Below, one piece after another: positions 1 to 12,700 of a stretch of 64,000 nt of DNA. The notes under the pieces are model-generated. The model worked only from the letters and a program-made list of their open reading frames with translations, was not told the origin of the DNA and searched no databases. The stretch lies in the NCBI GenBank assembly GCA_023614405.1, contig CM042685.1, forward strand, positions 92,122,684 through 92,186,683, given 5' to 3'. Positions within the stretch are counted from its first letter, which is position 1, and every line of letters starts with the position of its first letter. The position numbers and the translations under genes are program-made. This stretch comes from Avena insularis (Eukaryota; Streptophyta; Magnoliopsida; Poales; Poaceae).

Positions 1-689
1 CGTTGGAAAGAGGATGACAAGAACTACCCCAAAGAGTGAGAATACTTCATGTATTTAAAAGTGAGATACCTCCCTTGGTGAGAAACCGAAAAACCTCAAA
101 GATCAAAATCGCAATAAGATATAAAAGGGAGATCCGATTTTGATGAACAAGAGCTTGTTATGAAGATTACCACAAGCTCTATGTCCTCACATGGATAAGA
201 CCAAATAACAACCAAATATGATGATGCAAGTATACAAAGGTTTGGGCTCTCTCCGAACGATATGATCGAGATACTCACTCGAGATCTCCTCTTTATAGTA
301 CGGCTATCTATCCTAAACCCGGTCTCCCAACTAACAACATGAGACCGGCAAAAGGGAAAAGCTATCAAGATTATATCTTTGCCTTAAGCATTCCACTTGA
401 GCTCGATATAGACGACCTTGCCCTTCTCAAGATGGAACGCCTTTCTTGATTCCTCTTCATCAATCCATGCCCACCGAGGATGAAACATGAGATCTTCTAG
501 AGATGGTGCATTTTTTGAGCTTGCACAACACATCTTCTTCTTCATTTCATCGACCTTGAAGCCAACACATGCTCCAATCGATGCTAATGGACAATTCCTA
601 TAAGTGTAACTTAATACACACATTAGTCCATAAAGATTGTCATTAATTACCAAAACCACACATGGGGGGCCACATGCTCTTTCATGTGG
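1..689. other. No recognisable gene
   Basis: I see no family signature here. A minus-strand open frame at 384-737 (117 codons) has an acidic/basic mixed C-terminal half (ends in a run reading roughly IELKWNA before the stop) but no motif I recognise, and its upstream half runs into the decayed integrase at about 690. The first 380 bases are AT-rich with no long frame. It may be flank of the retrotransposon fragment next to it. Confidence 0.3.
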
Positions 690-2480
690 CTTCCGTGCAA
701 AGATTTTTGTAGATTTCCTACCATGTCGAGTCCCCATTGGGCGAAGGGCCAGGCGAGTGGTGTGGGCCGCATCTATGAGCCTGGAACGTGCAGTTTATCC
801 ATGAACCTTTGGCAGGCATTGCACTTCTGGACGATATCCTTGGCGTCATTACGGTTGGCCAGTAGAAGCTAGCTATGAGTTCATGGTTGATGATGGTGAA
901 GGCATTCGAATGGAGGGCGATATGCCACGCGTTGGTTGGATCATCTAGGAGATCCTTGTGTAGCAGGTACGTGATGTAGGTTCTGAAGGACCGAGGGATG
1001 GTTTGCTCTTGATTGACCACTCGCTGATTTGCTCCAGAAGACACCGAGTGGTATGGGCGTAGGTGGACCCAATGTTGGCCAGTTTACCGGCCTCTTCGTG
1101 GCTTCCACTACTGATATGCCTAAGTTCGCAGCCATCAAATTTTCCTTCGAGTGTGTTGTAGAGGTCGTGGTAGGCAATCATGTTGTCGTTGATGGCGTCG
1201 CATATGTTCATTGTTTGTTGCACGACGAGGTTAGATTCGTCGTATATCATCAATCATGTGGCGTCGCGGGCTTTAGCCATCTGCATTCCATGAACCAGGG
1301 CTTTGTACTCCGCCTTGTTGTTGAATGTGCGGAAATTCATCCGTAGTATGTAGCGCATCTTGTTGCCTTGCGTGGACGTCAGGATGACACCAACACATGC
1401 ACCTTCTTGGCACTTGGAGTCATCGAAGTCCATTGTCCAGACACTCGGCATGTAAGGGGCCTCAGGTATTTGGACCTTCATCCTATGGACAAGGAAGTCC
1501 AGGAGCACCTATGACTTGATCGTCATACGCGTTTGTAGTTGTTGTCCCATGGGGACAGTTTGATGCCCGAAAGGATGACTCGCCCTGTTGCTCAAGGATT
1601 ATTGAGGATGTGGGACAACGGTGTGTCGTTGACCATGATGATCGGGTGCTCCAAGAAGTAGTGGCGCAGTCAACGTGTCATCATGAAGACGCTATACGCC
1701 AGCTTTTGGTAGTGCGGGTACCACTACTTGGTTGGTGTGAGTACCTCTCTGAGGTAGTATACAGGTCGCTGCACCCCGTGGATATCCATGACGAGAACGG
1801 GTAATGAACACCTAATTGGTGGTGGCAATGTACATGGGCATTGGCTCCTTCTCCTTAGGGGTTACCAGGATGGGCGAGGTCTCCAGTAATCGCTTGAGGT
1901 CTTCGAAGGCCTAATGTGCTTCCGTGGTCCACTTGAATTTGTCCTTTTTGTGGAGCAGCTGATAGAAAGGCAACACTTTTTCGCCCATCTGAATGTGAAT
2001 TGGCTGAGTGATGCAATATGTCCGGCTAGTTGTTGGACGCCCTTGATGTTCTGTGGCTTCTGCATTGCCATTATGGCTTCTATTTTTTCGGGTTTTCTTC
2101 GATTCCCCTCGCGGAGATGAGGTACCCGAGTAATTGTCCATATGGGACGCCAAACGTGCATTTGAGCAAGTTCATCTTGATCTTGTGCTGGATGAGGTTT
2201 TCGAAGGGCTCGCGGAGATCGTCGATGAGCGAAGCGCTTTCCTTTGGTTTTACCACCACCCCGTCCATGTAGACTTGGACGTTCTTGCCGATTTGGTTCT
2301 TGAGGCAGGCCTACATGCATCGCTGGTAGGTGGCACATGTGTTCTTCAGCCCGAAGGGCATGGTGTTGTAGCAATACACCTCGAAGGGTTTAATGAAGGC
2401 AGTTTTTCTCCTGGTCCTCCACTTTCATCCGGATCTGATTCTAGCATGAGTAGGCATCAAGGAATGAGAGGCGCTCGCAG
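690..2480 (-). pseudogene. Decayed Ty3/gypsy (Tat lineage) pol fragment
   Basis: Reading on the minus strand from about 2480 down, the broken frames give the second half of reverse transcriptase (starts at a GCERLSFLDAYS motif), then the RT/connection region, an archaeal-type RNase H (FDDSKCQEGACVGVILTS, LVVQQTMN, FDGCELRH) and the start of integrase with a decayed zinc-finger CNACQRF and LAWPFAQWGLDM. The same order and very similar residues occur in the better copy at 42.8-45.4 kb, so both belong to one lineage; a second RNase H of this kind is characteristic of the Tat clade. The RT active site reads VYMDGVVVK where the family has YVDD, so a catalytic aspartate is lost. Several frameshifts and stops are present. 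Neither gag nor LTRs were found next to it; it is truncated at both ends. Confidence 0.8.
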
Positions 2481-2486
2481 CCTACA

Positions 2487-3478
2487 CGTCTGGGGGATCG
2501 AAACTTCCGATCCCCCGCCTCTAGCGATTGACACGTGTCCCATACTAGGTCCCCTAGGCGCATGGAAAAAAACCTAAAGCTATGGAAAAGAGACCAATCG
2601 TCCCTGCGCCTCCCATGCCCCATCTCCCACCCTGTCATCTTCTCCGTGAGCACATCTTCGCTCGCCGGAGAAGAAGCTGATGTAGCTTCGCCGGCGGCGG
2701 GTCGCAGCGCCGATGGTCGTCGCTCTAGGGAGCAACGTTGTAGACCACTTGTAGCACCGGTCGCCGCCCTAGGGAGCAGCGTTGCAGACCACTTGTAGCA
2801 CCGAAGGACGCCCTAGGGAGCAACTTCGGCATCCCCCGGTGGTCCAGCTATGTAGCAATGACGCCTTGCCTTTGTAGCAAGGGCATTGTCATCGTAGCAA
2901 CGGTGGTCGGCCGTGGTAGTAAGCCCGGCCGCCCGTTGTAGCAAGTCCGCCCGTTGTAGCAAACTCGGTTGCTCCTTGTAGCAAGTCTGGCCGGCGGTCA
3001 CCCGTTGTAGCAAGCCCGGCCGCTCCATGTAGCAAGTTCGGCCTCCCTTGTAGCCGTCCCGTGATGCCACCCTTGTAGCAGGCTTGGCCGCCTGTAGCAA
3101 GCCCAACTCCTTAGCAAGTCGGCCTGCTATATAGCAAGTTCGGCTGCCCCTTGTAGCAAACGTCACGCGATGGACGCGTGGGGAGCAAGTCGAAGCAGAC
3201 AACGGCGCTTGAGTGGAGGTGTGGTGGTGGCGTTTGAGTGGGAGAGGACGACGACAATACTTGGGTGTGAGAAGAACAACTAGAGAGATGAGGGACGACA
3301 GCGAACAATAGAGAAGGTGTGTGGAGGATTCACCGGAGTAGCACAAGCGGCAGTTAAAGAACTAAGGGATTAGTCAAGAAAATGAGTGAAAAGAAATTAG
3401 TCAAGAGGATGTGAACACAGGAGGGATAAGGGGTGTTGTGGTGGACCCCACGCCATCGCTGCGTTCCGTTGAGATCCC
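2487..3478. repeat. GC-rich GTAGCAA-repeat block, possible non-autonomous DNA element
   Basis: Between about 2740 and 3170 the motif TTGTAGCAA (or TGTAGCAC) recurs more than a dozen times at irregular 15-40 base spacing, with two near-tandem units reading GCCCTAGGGAGCA...GACCACTTGTAGCACCG at 2725-2810. The block starts just after CTGGGGGATC (2490) and ends with GATCCCCAG (3473-3481), a short inverted pair that could be transposon ends, but I could not find a matching target duplication and the similarity does not extend further. The left edge cuts the gypsy fragment exactly at its conserved DAYS motif, which is consistent with insertion there. Minus-strand open frames across it are low-complexity and are not proposed as genes. 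Confidence 0.4.
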
Positions 3479-3789
3479 CAGCTTAAGTGTATCATTTTCC
3501 ATATATTTAATAACGTGCACATGTGCTAGTACAGCATAAAGCAAAAAAAAAAACTGTAACGAAAATTCAACTCAGATTATTAAAAAAATGTAGATGCTAT
3601 ACCACTCACGATCTTTTCCAATTTTCACACACATGTGGAGCAAAACATATCAAGAGAAGGAATAAATATTCGAGGGGACTGCGGTAAAAACCCTCGAGGG
3701 ATTATTCTGTTTGTGGGGAATACAAATCACTCGCCAAGTGTTATGTTGTGACAAATAATAACCGCTTTGTTGCTTTGTTTGTTGTCTGT

Positions 3790-6700
3790 CTAGATGAACG
3801 AAGGTATGTGTATACTGTTTGTGCTTCCGGCGAACAGGTTGTATTCCTTGACATCTGTCTCATCCCTCGAGCAAGGCTGAGCTTCGTCCATTGGTGGTTT
3901 CATTGCTGTTGCTCCTCCACTCTGCTCGTCTTTGGACAGCACCGAGGCAGGAGGGCCTATTGGCAGGTTAAATTGGAACAATGAGAAGGGTGTGCTGTCA
4001 TCTCGCAGTTTGGCATAGCGCTCGGAACAGCCAATTTGGGCCAAAAGGAGCTCCGATTCAGGAGTTGAGATACAGTTGTGCCACGTGTCTGGATTCATGA
4101 CCACCGGTGCTCCATTTATTGATAGTGGGATTGGTGGCACGGCACAGAAGGTCAAGATTGGCTTATCAACTGGCTCTGCAGGTACATACCCAAATTCAGG
4201 TGGACCTGAACAAGGATGTACGTTGCTGTACTGCACTGAGAAGTTGACACAATGGTTCCCAGCAACACCATATCTGACAGGGCTGGAGTAGAAATTGCCA
4301 GGCTGAGAATATGGTAGGTATCCACTCGTCGGAACTGACAAGGGATGGCTGTGGAACCCCACAAAGGTTGATGAGTACGGCGGTGCATGTACCTTGTGAT
4401 GCAACACATGGTCCTGGAAAGGAACCATGCCAAACCCAAATTGGTTGGGACCAGGAGGGAGCGTGCTTTTCGGTTGTACCTTGTGATGCAACACATGGTC
4501 CTGGAAAGGAGCCATGCCAAACCCAAATTGGTTGGGACCAGGAGGGAGCGTGCTTTTCGGTTGGTATTCTCTGAAACCATTTCCTGCACACATCTCCAAT
4601 AATGAACGGGAAGCGCTCTTTATGGGCGGATCGCCTGGGCTGATATCTTCTGAATCAGAAGTAGATGAGGATTCTGGGTTCTGAGCACTCAACGAGGTCA
4701 GGCTGCTCATGCTGCTGTCTATGTCTCCCTCGCTTAGACATGACGAGCTATCTGAACTGGTTAACTTTTCCATTTGACCAGCATCTTTTGCCAAGCAGGA
4801 TTCTTGCGTGTTCATGACAATAGGTTCACCGTAAGTGTCTTGATTTTTGTCTCCTTTATTGCATGGATGATCTGTGTCCGAATTACAAGGTTCCTCAGAC
4901 TTATCAGGACAAACCTCAGCAGGTGGTTCAAACCCTTTGCCAAGCTTCTGACGTGTATTGATATCCTTAGAACACTTCACCTGATTGGATCGTTCAGCAT
5001 TATCAACTGTTTCGAAATCATCATTTGCATTCCTTAAGCCGGCTTTCTTTTTTGCATCCATTGGTTCCCAGACTTGCTTTGGACTTGCATTCTTGATTGG
5101 TGTACTACCACCCCGGCTTCCTTTTGGCACTATGAAACTGTCCAATGGATAGCACCTGCGATACTGCAACCTGGGCTTTTCAAACAATGTTTTCCTGGAC
5201 ATCTTCATCTCCCTAACTGATCTAGCTGTTGAGGAATAATATCTGTAATCTTCCTGCTGGCCACAACAGCAGGGGTTGTACTCGTACCTATCTCTTGTTC
5301 GGCTATTTGTACCGAACAAGGAGTTACAGCTTCTAGCAGTACTCCTTATCGTCTCCCTTGATTGGCAGTGAATGTCACCAATGTCCCCAGAGTCATCTTG
5401 GCGGTCTTCATACCAACAATTATTTGCCTGTTCCTGGAAGGAGTCCCTTCTGGCTTCCATTTTTCTTCTCGATTTAGATAGCTCACATATGAAAGACTCA
5501 TTGCAATCTGTCAGAACAAATTCTGCTGTTGTACCACAATGCTCATTGCTTTGTTCATCAGTCTCAGTGCTGAAGCAATGATAAGCAGAGGTATCAGGAG
5601 AGGAATGTTCTGCAGCCACAACATTATATTCCTCTTCGCTAGCTGAGTATCTGGAGTCGAGCATACCCAGTGATTGAAAACTACCTGGTGTTATCGAGTT
5701 ACTTAGAGGTGACAGCAAGATATCACAAGATTTTGATTGAACTGGTGTTTCTTCCTTATCTCTTCCCTTTTCTTTCAATCTTTCTTTTCTTCTAAGCTTC
5801 TTTTCTCTATCTTTGGCTCTCCTCCTCTCTCTGCGTTCCTCTTCTTCGCGCTTCTCTTTCTCTTCTTCTTCAAGAAGCTTGGTCTGTAAGATAAGTTGCA
5901 TTTAGCATAATATCAAAGGAGACCAAACAAATACTACTCCCTCCGATCCATAATAAGTGCCATTGATTTAGTGCAAAATTATACTAAATCAACACACTTA
6001 TTATGGATCGGAGGGAGTACCAAATTTTTCCCTTTCTTTTTCTACATCTACAATAGTATTTAATATATATGCACCTGTTTTTCCAATGTAATTATTTCTT
6101 TGCAAGCAACATGAACCCGCTCTTCCAATAGTTTCAATGAAAGAGACACAAATACACTGTGTGCATTTTGCCGGGCTGTACCTTCTCTGAAAGCCTTTTC
6201 AACCTGTAAACAAAAACAATATTGTAGCATTAGCTCAATACTTCAGACTAGAGTGTATGCCTGACTTTCATAAATCAAATAAACGGTAACGAAACATTAT
6301 TTCGACCATTTAGTTCAATGTGTGTACACTAACAAATTAACAATGAGGACTAGTTTGGCAATAAAGTTTTTCTAAAACTGAAGTATATCAATACCATAGT
6401 ATTTTAGTGCCAGGCAAAGCAATACTTCAATTTTTTCCTTTTCTCAGTTTTAGAAAAAAAAGAGGGTCTAACCTCTTTCTTAAATACTTAAAAAAAACGA
6501 TAGTTTTGGAGAATACTTCAGTTTTAAAACCATACTATTTGTTGGATCCAAACACCTCAAAGTATTTAATACTTTAGTTTTTTCAGAAACCAAAGTATTT
6601 CCTCAATACTTCAAAAATACTTTGGGTGGCAAACAGGGCCTGAATATTTTTGGTAGAATGAAAGAGTGGAAAGAACTATGCAGAGATGTTAGATAACAAG

Positions 6701-9700
6701 AAACACCAATTATATGCTCAAAAAAAACACCAATTGTGCTGCTAGTATAACCATCATACTTTATGAGACAAGATAAAAATTGTTCAGTGCACTAGGTGAT
6801 ACATCCGTATCTAGACAAAGCTGAGTCAGTTAATTTGGGACGGAGGGAGTATATGGTGGAGTTGGCTGCTCTGGTTATTTAAGTAGGCCACAGGGTGTAG
6901 AGTGAAGAATGTGAAAGGAAGAAACACCAGTGCGCAATATGACAAAACAAAGCTACCAAAACAGGTAGATATAAAAATTCTCATCAGAAAACAAAATGTC
7001 ATTGAGCATTAAAAACAATAGGGTGCCTGAGAGCATATAACTGAATACATAGTGATAGTATATAATGGCAGGCTCGCCTTTGCTTCTGCTTAGGAACTGC
7101 CAGAAATCACACTACCTGTTCTTTGAAAATCACTGTAGCAGCATCCAAGAGAAATTCTCTTGCAAGCTCAGGGCTCTTAGCATGCTTCTGTGGATGAACG
7201 CCGTCGCCGTCAGGATCATTCACATCCCTGTCCATTGCATCGTCTTCCTGCTCATGCATTTGACACTGAATTAGACTACAAACTTGCAAAGCATCGTTGG
7301 CTTGAGTGATTATTAATTCTGTAGAATAGTATCCACTTACATCATCCTCCTCTGCTTCTTCAGCATGCTCAAAGAAACTTCTAACGCTTTCACCTTTCGT
7401 AATTGTGACAAACCCATCCCTCACAATTAGTCTGTGGTGAACACATGATTGTCCCTTCAAGGCATGAGCCTTCACGCAGAATTCTGTGCAGCGGCCATCC
7501 ATCCTCCATGCTCTCAAGGTGACAAAATAGTCTTCATACTGATCAAGATCGATGCCTTTCTTGTGGACCTGGCCTTTCATTCCCACATCTTCAAATTCTA
7601 GAATATCAGCTTTTCCTTCATCTGTTCCAATACCCAATTCAAAATGATGATAAGCTCCATCTTGCTCCAAGAAATCTTGGTGCCAATCAACTAGAACTGA
7701 ATCCTCAAAAACCTAGATTTTCCCGAAACCAAATTGTCAACAGAACAGCTATTAACTAGTTAAGGCAACTACACATCATCAGTCATCTAGTACGCACTTG
7801 AAAATGGAATGTGACTCCTGACCTCACAGTGAAAAGCTGTGTCTGCAACACAGAACCAACTAGTACAGCGAGTTTCCCTACGTAGGCGTTTCAGATCCTT
7901 TAGCTCCTTAAATTCACGAATAACATTCTTTCTGCAGTCCCTGCAAAACCGCTTGTTGTCGAACCTGTTGCACAGAAAATCCACCAAAATAATTAGTTAA
8001 ATATTACAACAAATATGCATCAGAAACCCCCGCCCGCCAAGAGATCATAATGAGTCAAACGAGTAAACAAGTTTTGTTACGCTCCTCACAGCCATCAGTA
8101 TACATAAAATGAAAATGCTGTCGAACTTAGAAAATCTCAAACCAAAACATAAATGAATTCATGAAGTTAGGATAATAAAACGCTGTAGCTATTGTCATAA
8201 TATGACACAGAGAACCGATTGTGGCAATTTAAATAGAAAAGAAAATTAAAATTCTGCAAACAGAAAAAACATTTAAACATGCTCATGTTTGAACAAGAAA
8301 TAAAGATTTACAGCATATTCCACAGACAACAAATATTTTTAAGTCGCCACCCAACTGAGGCATTATTATAAGACCAAGAAAAGGTGGTACTTAACTACAC
8401 AAAACCGCACACCAAGTTGGCATAGCTCTAATGGGGCCATTATATGCTACATAGTTTTCGTGTAAAAGTATAGGAAAGTTTGAATCTCCAAATTCAGCAA
8501 TGCAATGGTATAATCACACCTGGAGAAAATATATATGAACTGATAATTTTGCTTATTGGACACACTTCCTTTAAAATGAGAACCCATTCAGGGAATGCTC
8601 TCTAACAGTATTTCCCGCATTCGAGGATATATACATCAATGTCAAGAAGCATGTGAATCAACTACCATAAACCTGTACACGATATAATTCCAGTGATGGT
8701 AGTAGTCATGGGCCCAAAAAAATCATTGTCGTGATCTCAGTTCAACTTAACATTTTTGAATAAATGCTATCCACATACGTCAAGCATTGACATGTCATCT
8801 AAAATTGTATTGAACAAACAGCACTCCGGCACTCACCTATGCACGAGTTTTTCAGTGAAATCCTCTTCCTTCAACCGTAGAAGAGATGATCTAGCTTCAT
8901 CACCCAATGCAGACCAGAAATCCACCAGAGTGTCACACGAAAGGCGTGCAGTGTGCAAAGCACATGTGTCTCGTGTTCCATGACCTCTGCCATAATTAGC
9001 TATAGCTGGGCTAATCCATCCTCTTCCTCCTCCTCCGCATGCATCAGGATAAAGCATTTCCCGATCACGCTCCCTCGATCGTGAATTGTCAAAAACCTAG
9101 TTAAATCAACATCAAGTTGATTGGAACACAAAATACAGAATGGTTCAATTAGTGCACCCTAATCTAGCATCAATTGAATACTCCCCTGAATGAACCCAAA
9201 AGTATGTCCCATAAAGGCATGCTACAGGCAAGGGCCACACAGAACACCACATAACAGCTTACTAAATACACAATTAAAAAGCTGGCACAAAAAAACTACT
9301 CCATCCGTCCACTAATGTAAGACCTTGTAGCCTTTTTTTCTAGAACACATGTATGTAGACATGTTTTAGTGTATAGGTTCACTGATTTTGGAGTGTATCT
9401 AGTCAACTTTGAAATATCTAAAAGGTCTTACATTAGTGGACGGAGGGAGTATCTGTCATGGGGTTATGGATTTAAAAAATAGCTGCTGTTGAGGCTTACA
9501 TTCTGAAGTACATGAAGAGATTTTGTATTTATGAAGCAGTCAAGCAGAGTTAGGATGCCATCCTTTGTTGTTGAAAGGCCTCCCCAAGGATGAACTGATG
9601 GGTCCTGAACATCATGTGGTTCAATCTCAAGTCTCCTTAGTTCACCTGAACCTTCTTGATGCATTGACTTCCCATACATGACAATTTGTGTGAAACTTTC

Positions 9701-12700
9701 AAAGAGCAGCCCATTGCACCTTGAACAGTATAGATTCTTGCGAGCATGCTCGATGAGGGTCTGTTTATCTATTCTGAGGAGAGCATGGCGTCCTTGAAGG
9801 GGCAGAGCACTCCAGAACTGAAACAAGTGAAGTGACAGCCATAGAATGGTCAGTTCACTGGTAAATTATCATTCTTAGAACAGACATGACTTCGATAATG
9901 TGGAAAGAAGTGGCATGTAATGATTAAACAGGCATTCTGGTACTAGAGGTTCACAAAGATGAAGGAAAAGGAAGTAAAAAAAAACCCAACTCTGACCCGA
10001 CCCTGCAGGCGGCCAGGCTCCTTGAGCAGATGAGCGACTGTCGGGCGGCAGCTCTCCTCCAGGACCACGATAGTATCTTCGCCGGGCATCCGCCGGACCA
10101 CGGCTGGCTAGCGGCCACGAGACGGAGGAGGGCACGCCGCCCAGCTCTCCTGTACCGTCGGGCACCGCCAGCGGGAGGGCAGGGAAAAGAACGGTGGCGA
10201 AACAGATGCAGAGGTCGTCGGCCAGGGAGTTCGTAGGCGCATGCCCGGTCACTGTTGTAGGCTGACTTCAGTACTTGCGTTGCTTCTTTTATTCTAAATT
10301 CAGGCACAGGTTCTGTAATAGACTAATGATGCTATCAAATTAAGATGCAGAACTACAGTGCTATTAATTTGTAGTATCTGAAGACAAGTAGAGAAGTATT
10401 GCAATTTTGCAATGCACAGTAGGTGCTCCTTACTGAATTCGATTAGTACGCGTGACTACATGAGTACATAGTACAGCAGTTGCAGCAGGCACAAATTGTC
10501 CATGGGTGGAGGAGGCCGCCGCTGCAGGTGCTGATGCGCCACATGGAATCCTTTGCTCCTTTGTCAAATCAAAGAAAATGAAAAGGACTTCCCTCCACGA
10601 AATCCTGGACGGCTGTGCACGAGAGAGCTAAGGCAGCGGCGTGCCAGACGAGCAGCCATGGGAAGGGGGCTTCATGGGCCTTATGGCAAGGTGGGCGCAG
10701 AAGGCAGGGCCAGTACCCACCCAACGATGAGGTCAGGGCACTGGCACGCTTCTCCCTGGCGGCGGCGGGGCACGTAGGGGATCCGGCACAGGGCGGTGAG
10801 CGGACCGCAGAGGGGAACGGAACGCTCAGGGGGTCGACGCCTAGGGAGCCTGCCGGCGACAGGGACGGGCGTGCAAGAGCGTCCAGCAGTCCAGCTTGTG
10901 TTTCTTCGTCTGAATCATTGGCAGCAGAACTGTCGGGATAGCGTGTGCATTCTGTTTTTTTTCCTTTTTCAAGTTTTTCCTTATTTGCTATTTTGAATGA
11001 AACTAACTCGAAACACCGGGATGTTCATCTTCCATTTCCAGACAAGAAAGATGGAGAGGGATAGATTAGGTTAAATTGTAAAATTAAAACAAAGTATAAG
11101 ATAGTAGATTGAATTAAAAGTATAGTGAAATTAAGTATATGAGTGTTTAAATAGAAAATTTGAGATTCATATTACGTCAATACATTTTATGAAATTTTCA
11201 ATGTGTAGATTCTTGTTTTGTACATACAAAACAAATAAATACATATATGAGTGGAATACTGAAATATAGTGACATTTATAGAGTCCACCATATTTATACA
11301 AAACATAAGCGATTTATTTAGAGAACTATACCCGTGGACATAAAAAGAGACACACTTTTGCAGCTCATGCTATGATGGAGGAGAAAATGAGAAAAGGCCA
11401 AAGTAAGGCTATGGTCTTAATAAAAAAAATAAGAACGACATCCACAATTATTACAAGTATGCGGTATTACAAATCGGTGCAGCGAGGGTCTTGCAATCTA
11501 TGAACAGGAAAAAATTAGACCACCACTCACAATGATGACAAAAAAATTGGTTTGTGCGAGTATTTGTTTCTCCCGGTGCAATGCACGGGCATTTTTGCTA
11601 GTTGTAACTACAACCAGTTTAATGTACAGTATGACACCTTCATAATTTTAATGTGGACCAGTTAAATGTCACATTGACATTTGCAGTGAGAACCAAAGAT
11701 TGATTCACAAAGAACTACGAGGGCATAAAAATGTGTTCTCAACATCAGACTTTTAATCACCTGAAGTTATTGAGCATAAGAATATAACAGTGATAAAAAG
11801 GAAATGAGAACATAGCAGGTCAAATTTGTTCTTATCATATGGCATTTCTCCACTCCACTCTACTCTACTCTCAAGATGTGGCGTGTCTACTGGACAACAC
11901 CGGATACACTGCTTCGGCCACATACCAGTTTCACAGATTTTGTGGCCACCACATTTATGTAGTTTGGCGGCTAAGTGGCGCCACGATGGCAAAGCGTTCT
12001 GTGCTCCCTCACGCCTGATACCTCTGCAGTCTGCACCGTCTCCATCTATATGCAATCTCTCATGTATTTGGATCAAGTGAAAACTGAATTGTCGAAAGCA
12101 CAAGTAGAATTCCATCACTAGTAGTTGGGTGCCTCCAAGCAGAAAAGGAATTCTACTCATGCACATCCTTGGAGCGTACAATCTCTCATGTTGGGTGCTT
12201 CCAAACATAAGGTTTTTTCTCCACCATTAGTATTAGAATATGCACATATTTGTCAATTTGTGTACGAACCCATCTCATTCTATTGAAGGGCAAACATTCA
12301 GAACCATTCGTATCACAAACATGAATGGCAAAATGGCAGAGATCCGATTAAAGATATTAGCTCTGCGAAATAGAATGGGAGAGGATAGCAGGAGCTGGTG
12401 CTCATAGAGGGTAGGGCTTATTTTTGGCTTTTGTACTTTGGTTTATAAGCCACAAAAGCACCTAGGCTTTGGCTTTTGGCTTTTGGCTGGATATTGTTAG
12501 ATGATGGTATAAGCCAAAAGCTAAAACCAAAAGCACCTATTTAGGTACTTTTGTGGCTTATAAGACAAAAGTCAGGAATAAGCCCAACCAAACAGTACCT
12601 TAGGCCACTTAAGATAAGTGGCAGCCCACATACACCACTTCAGCTTTTTTTCGGGGGCAGCTTATGTGGGCTCGTTGGAAATGGCCGCTGCTGCTACTTA

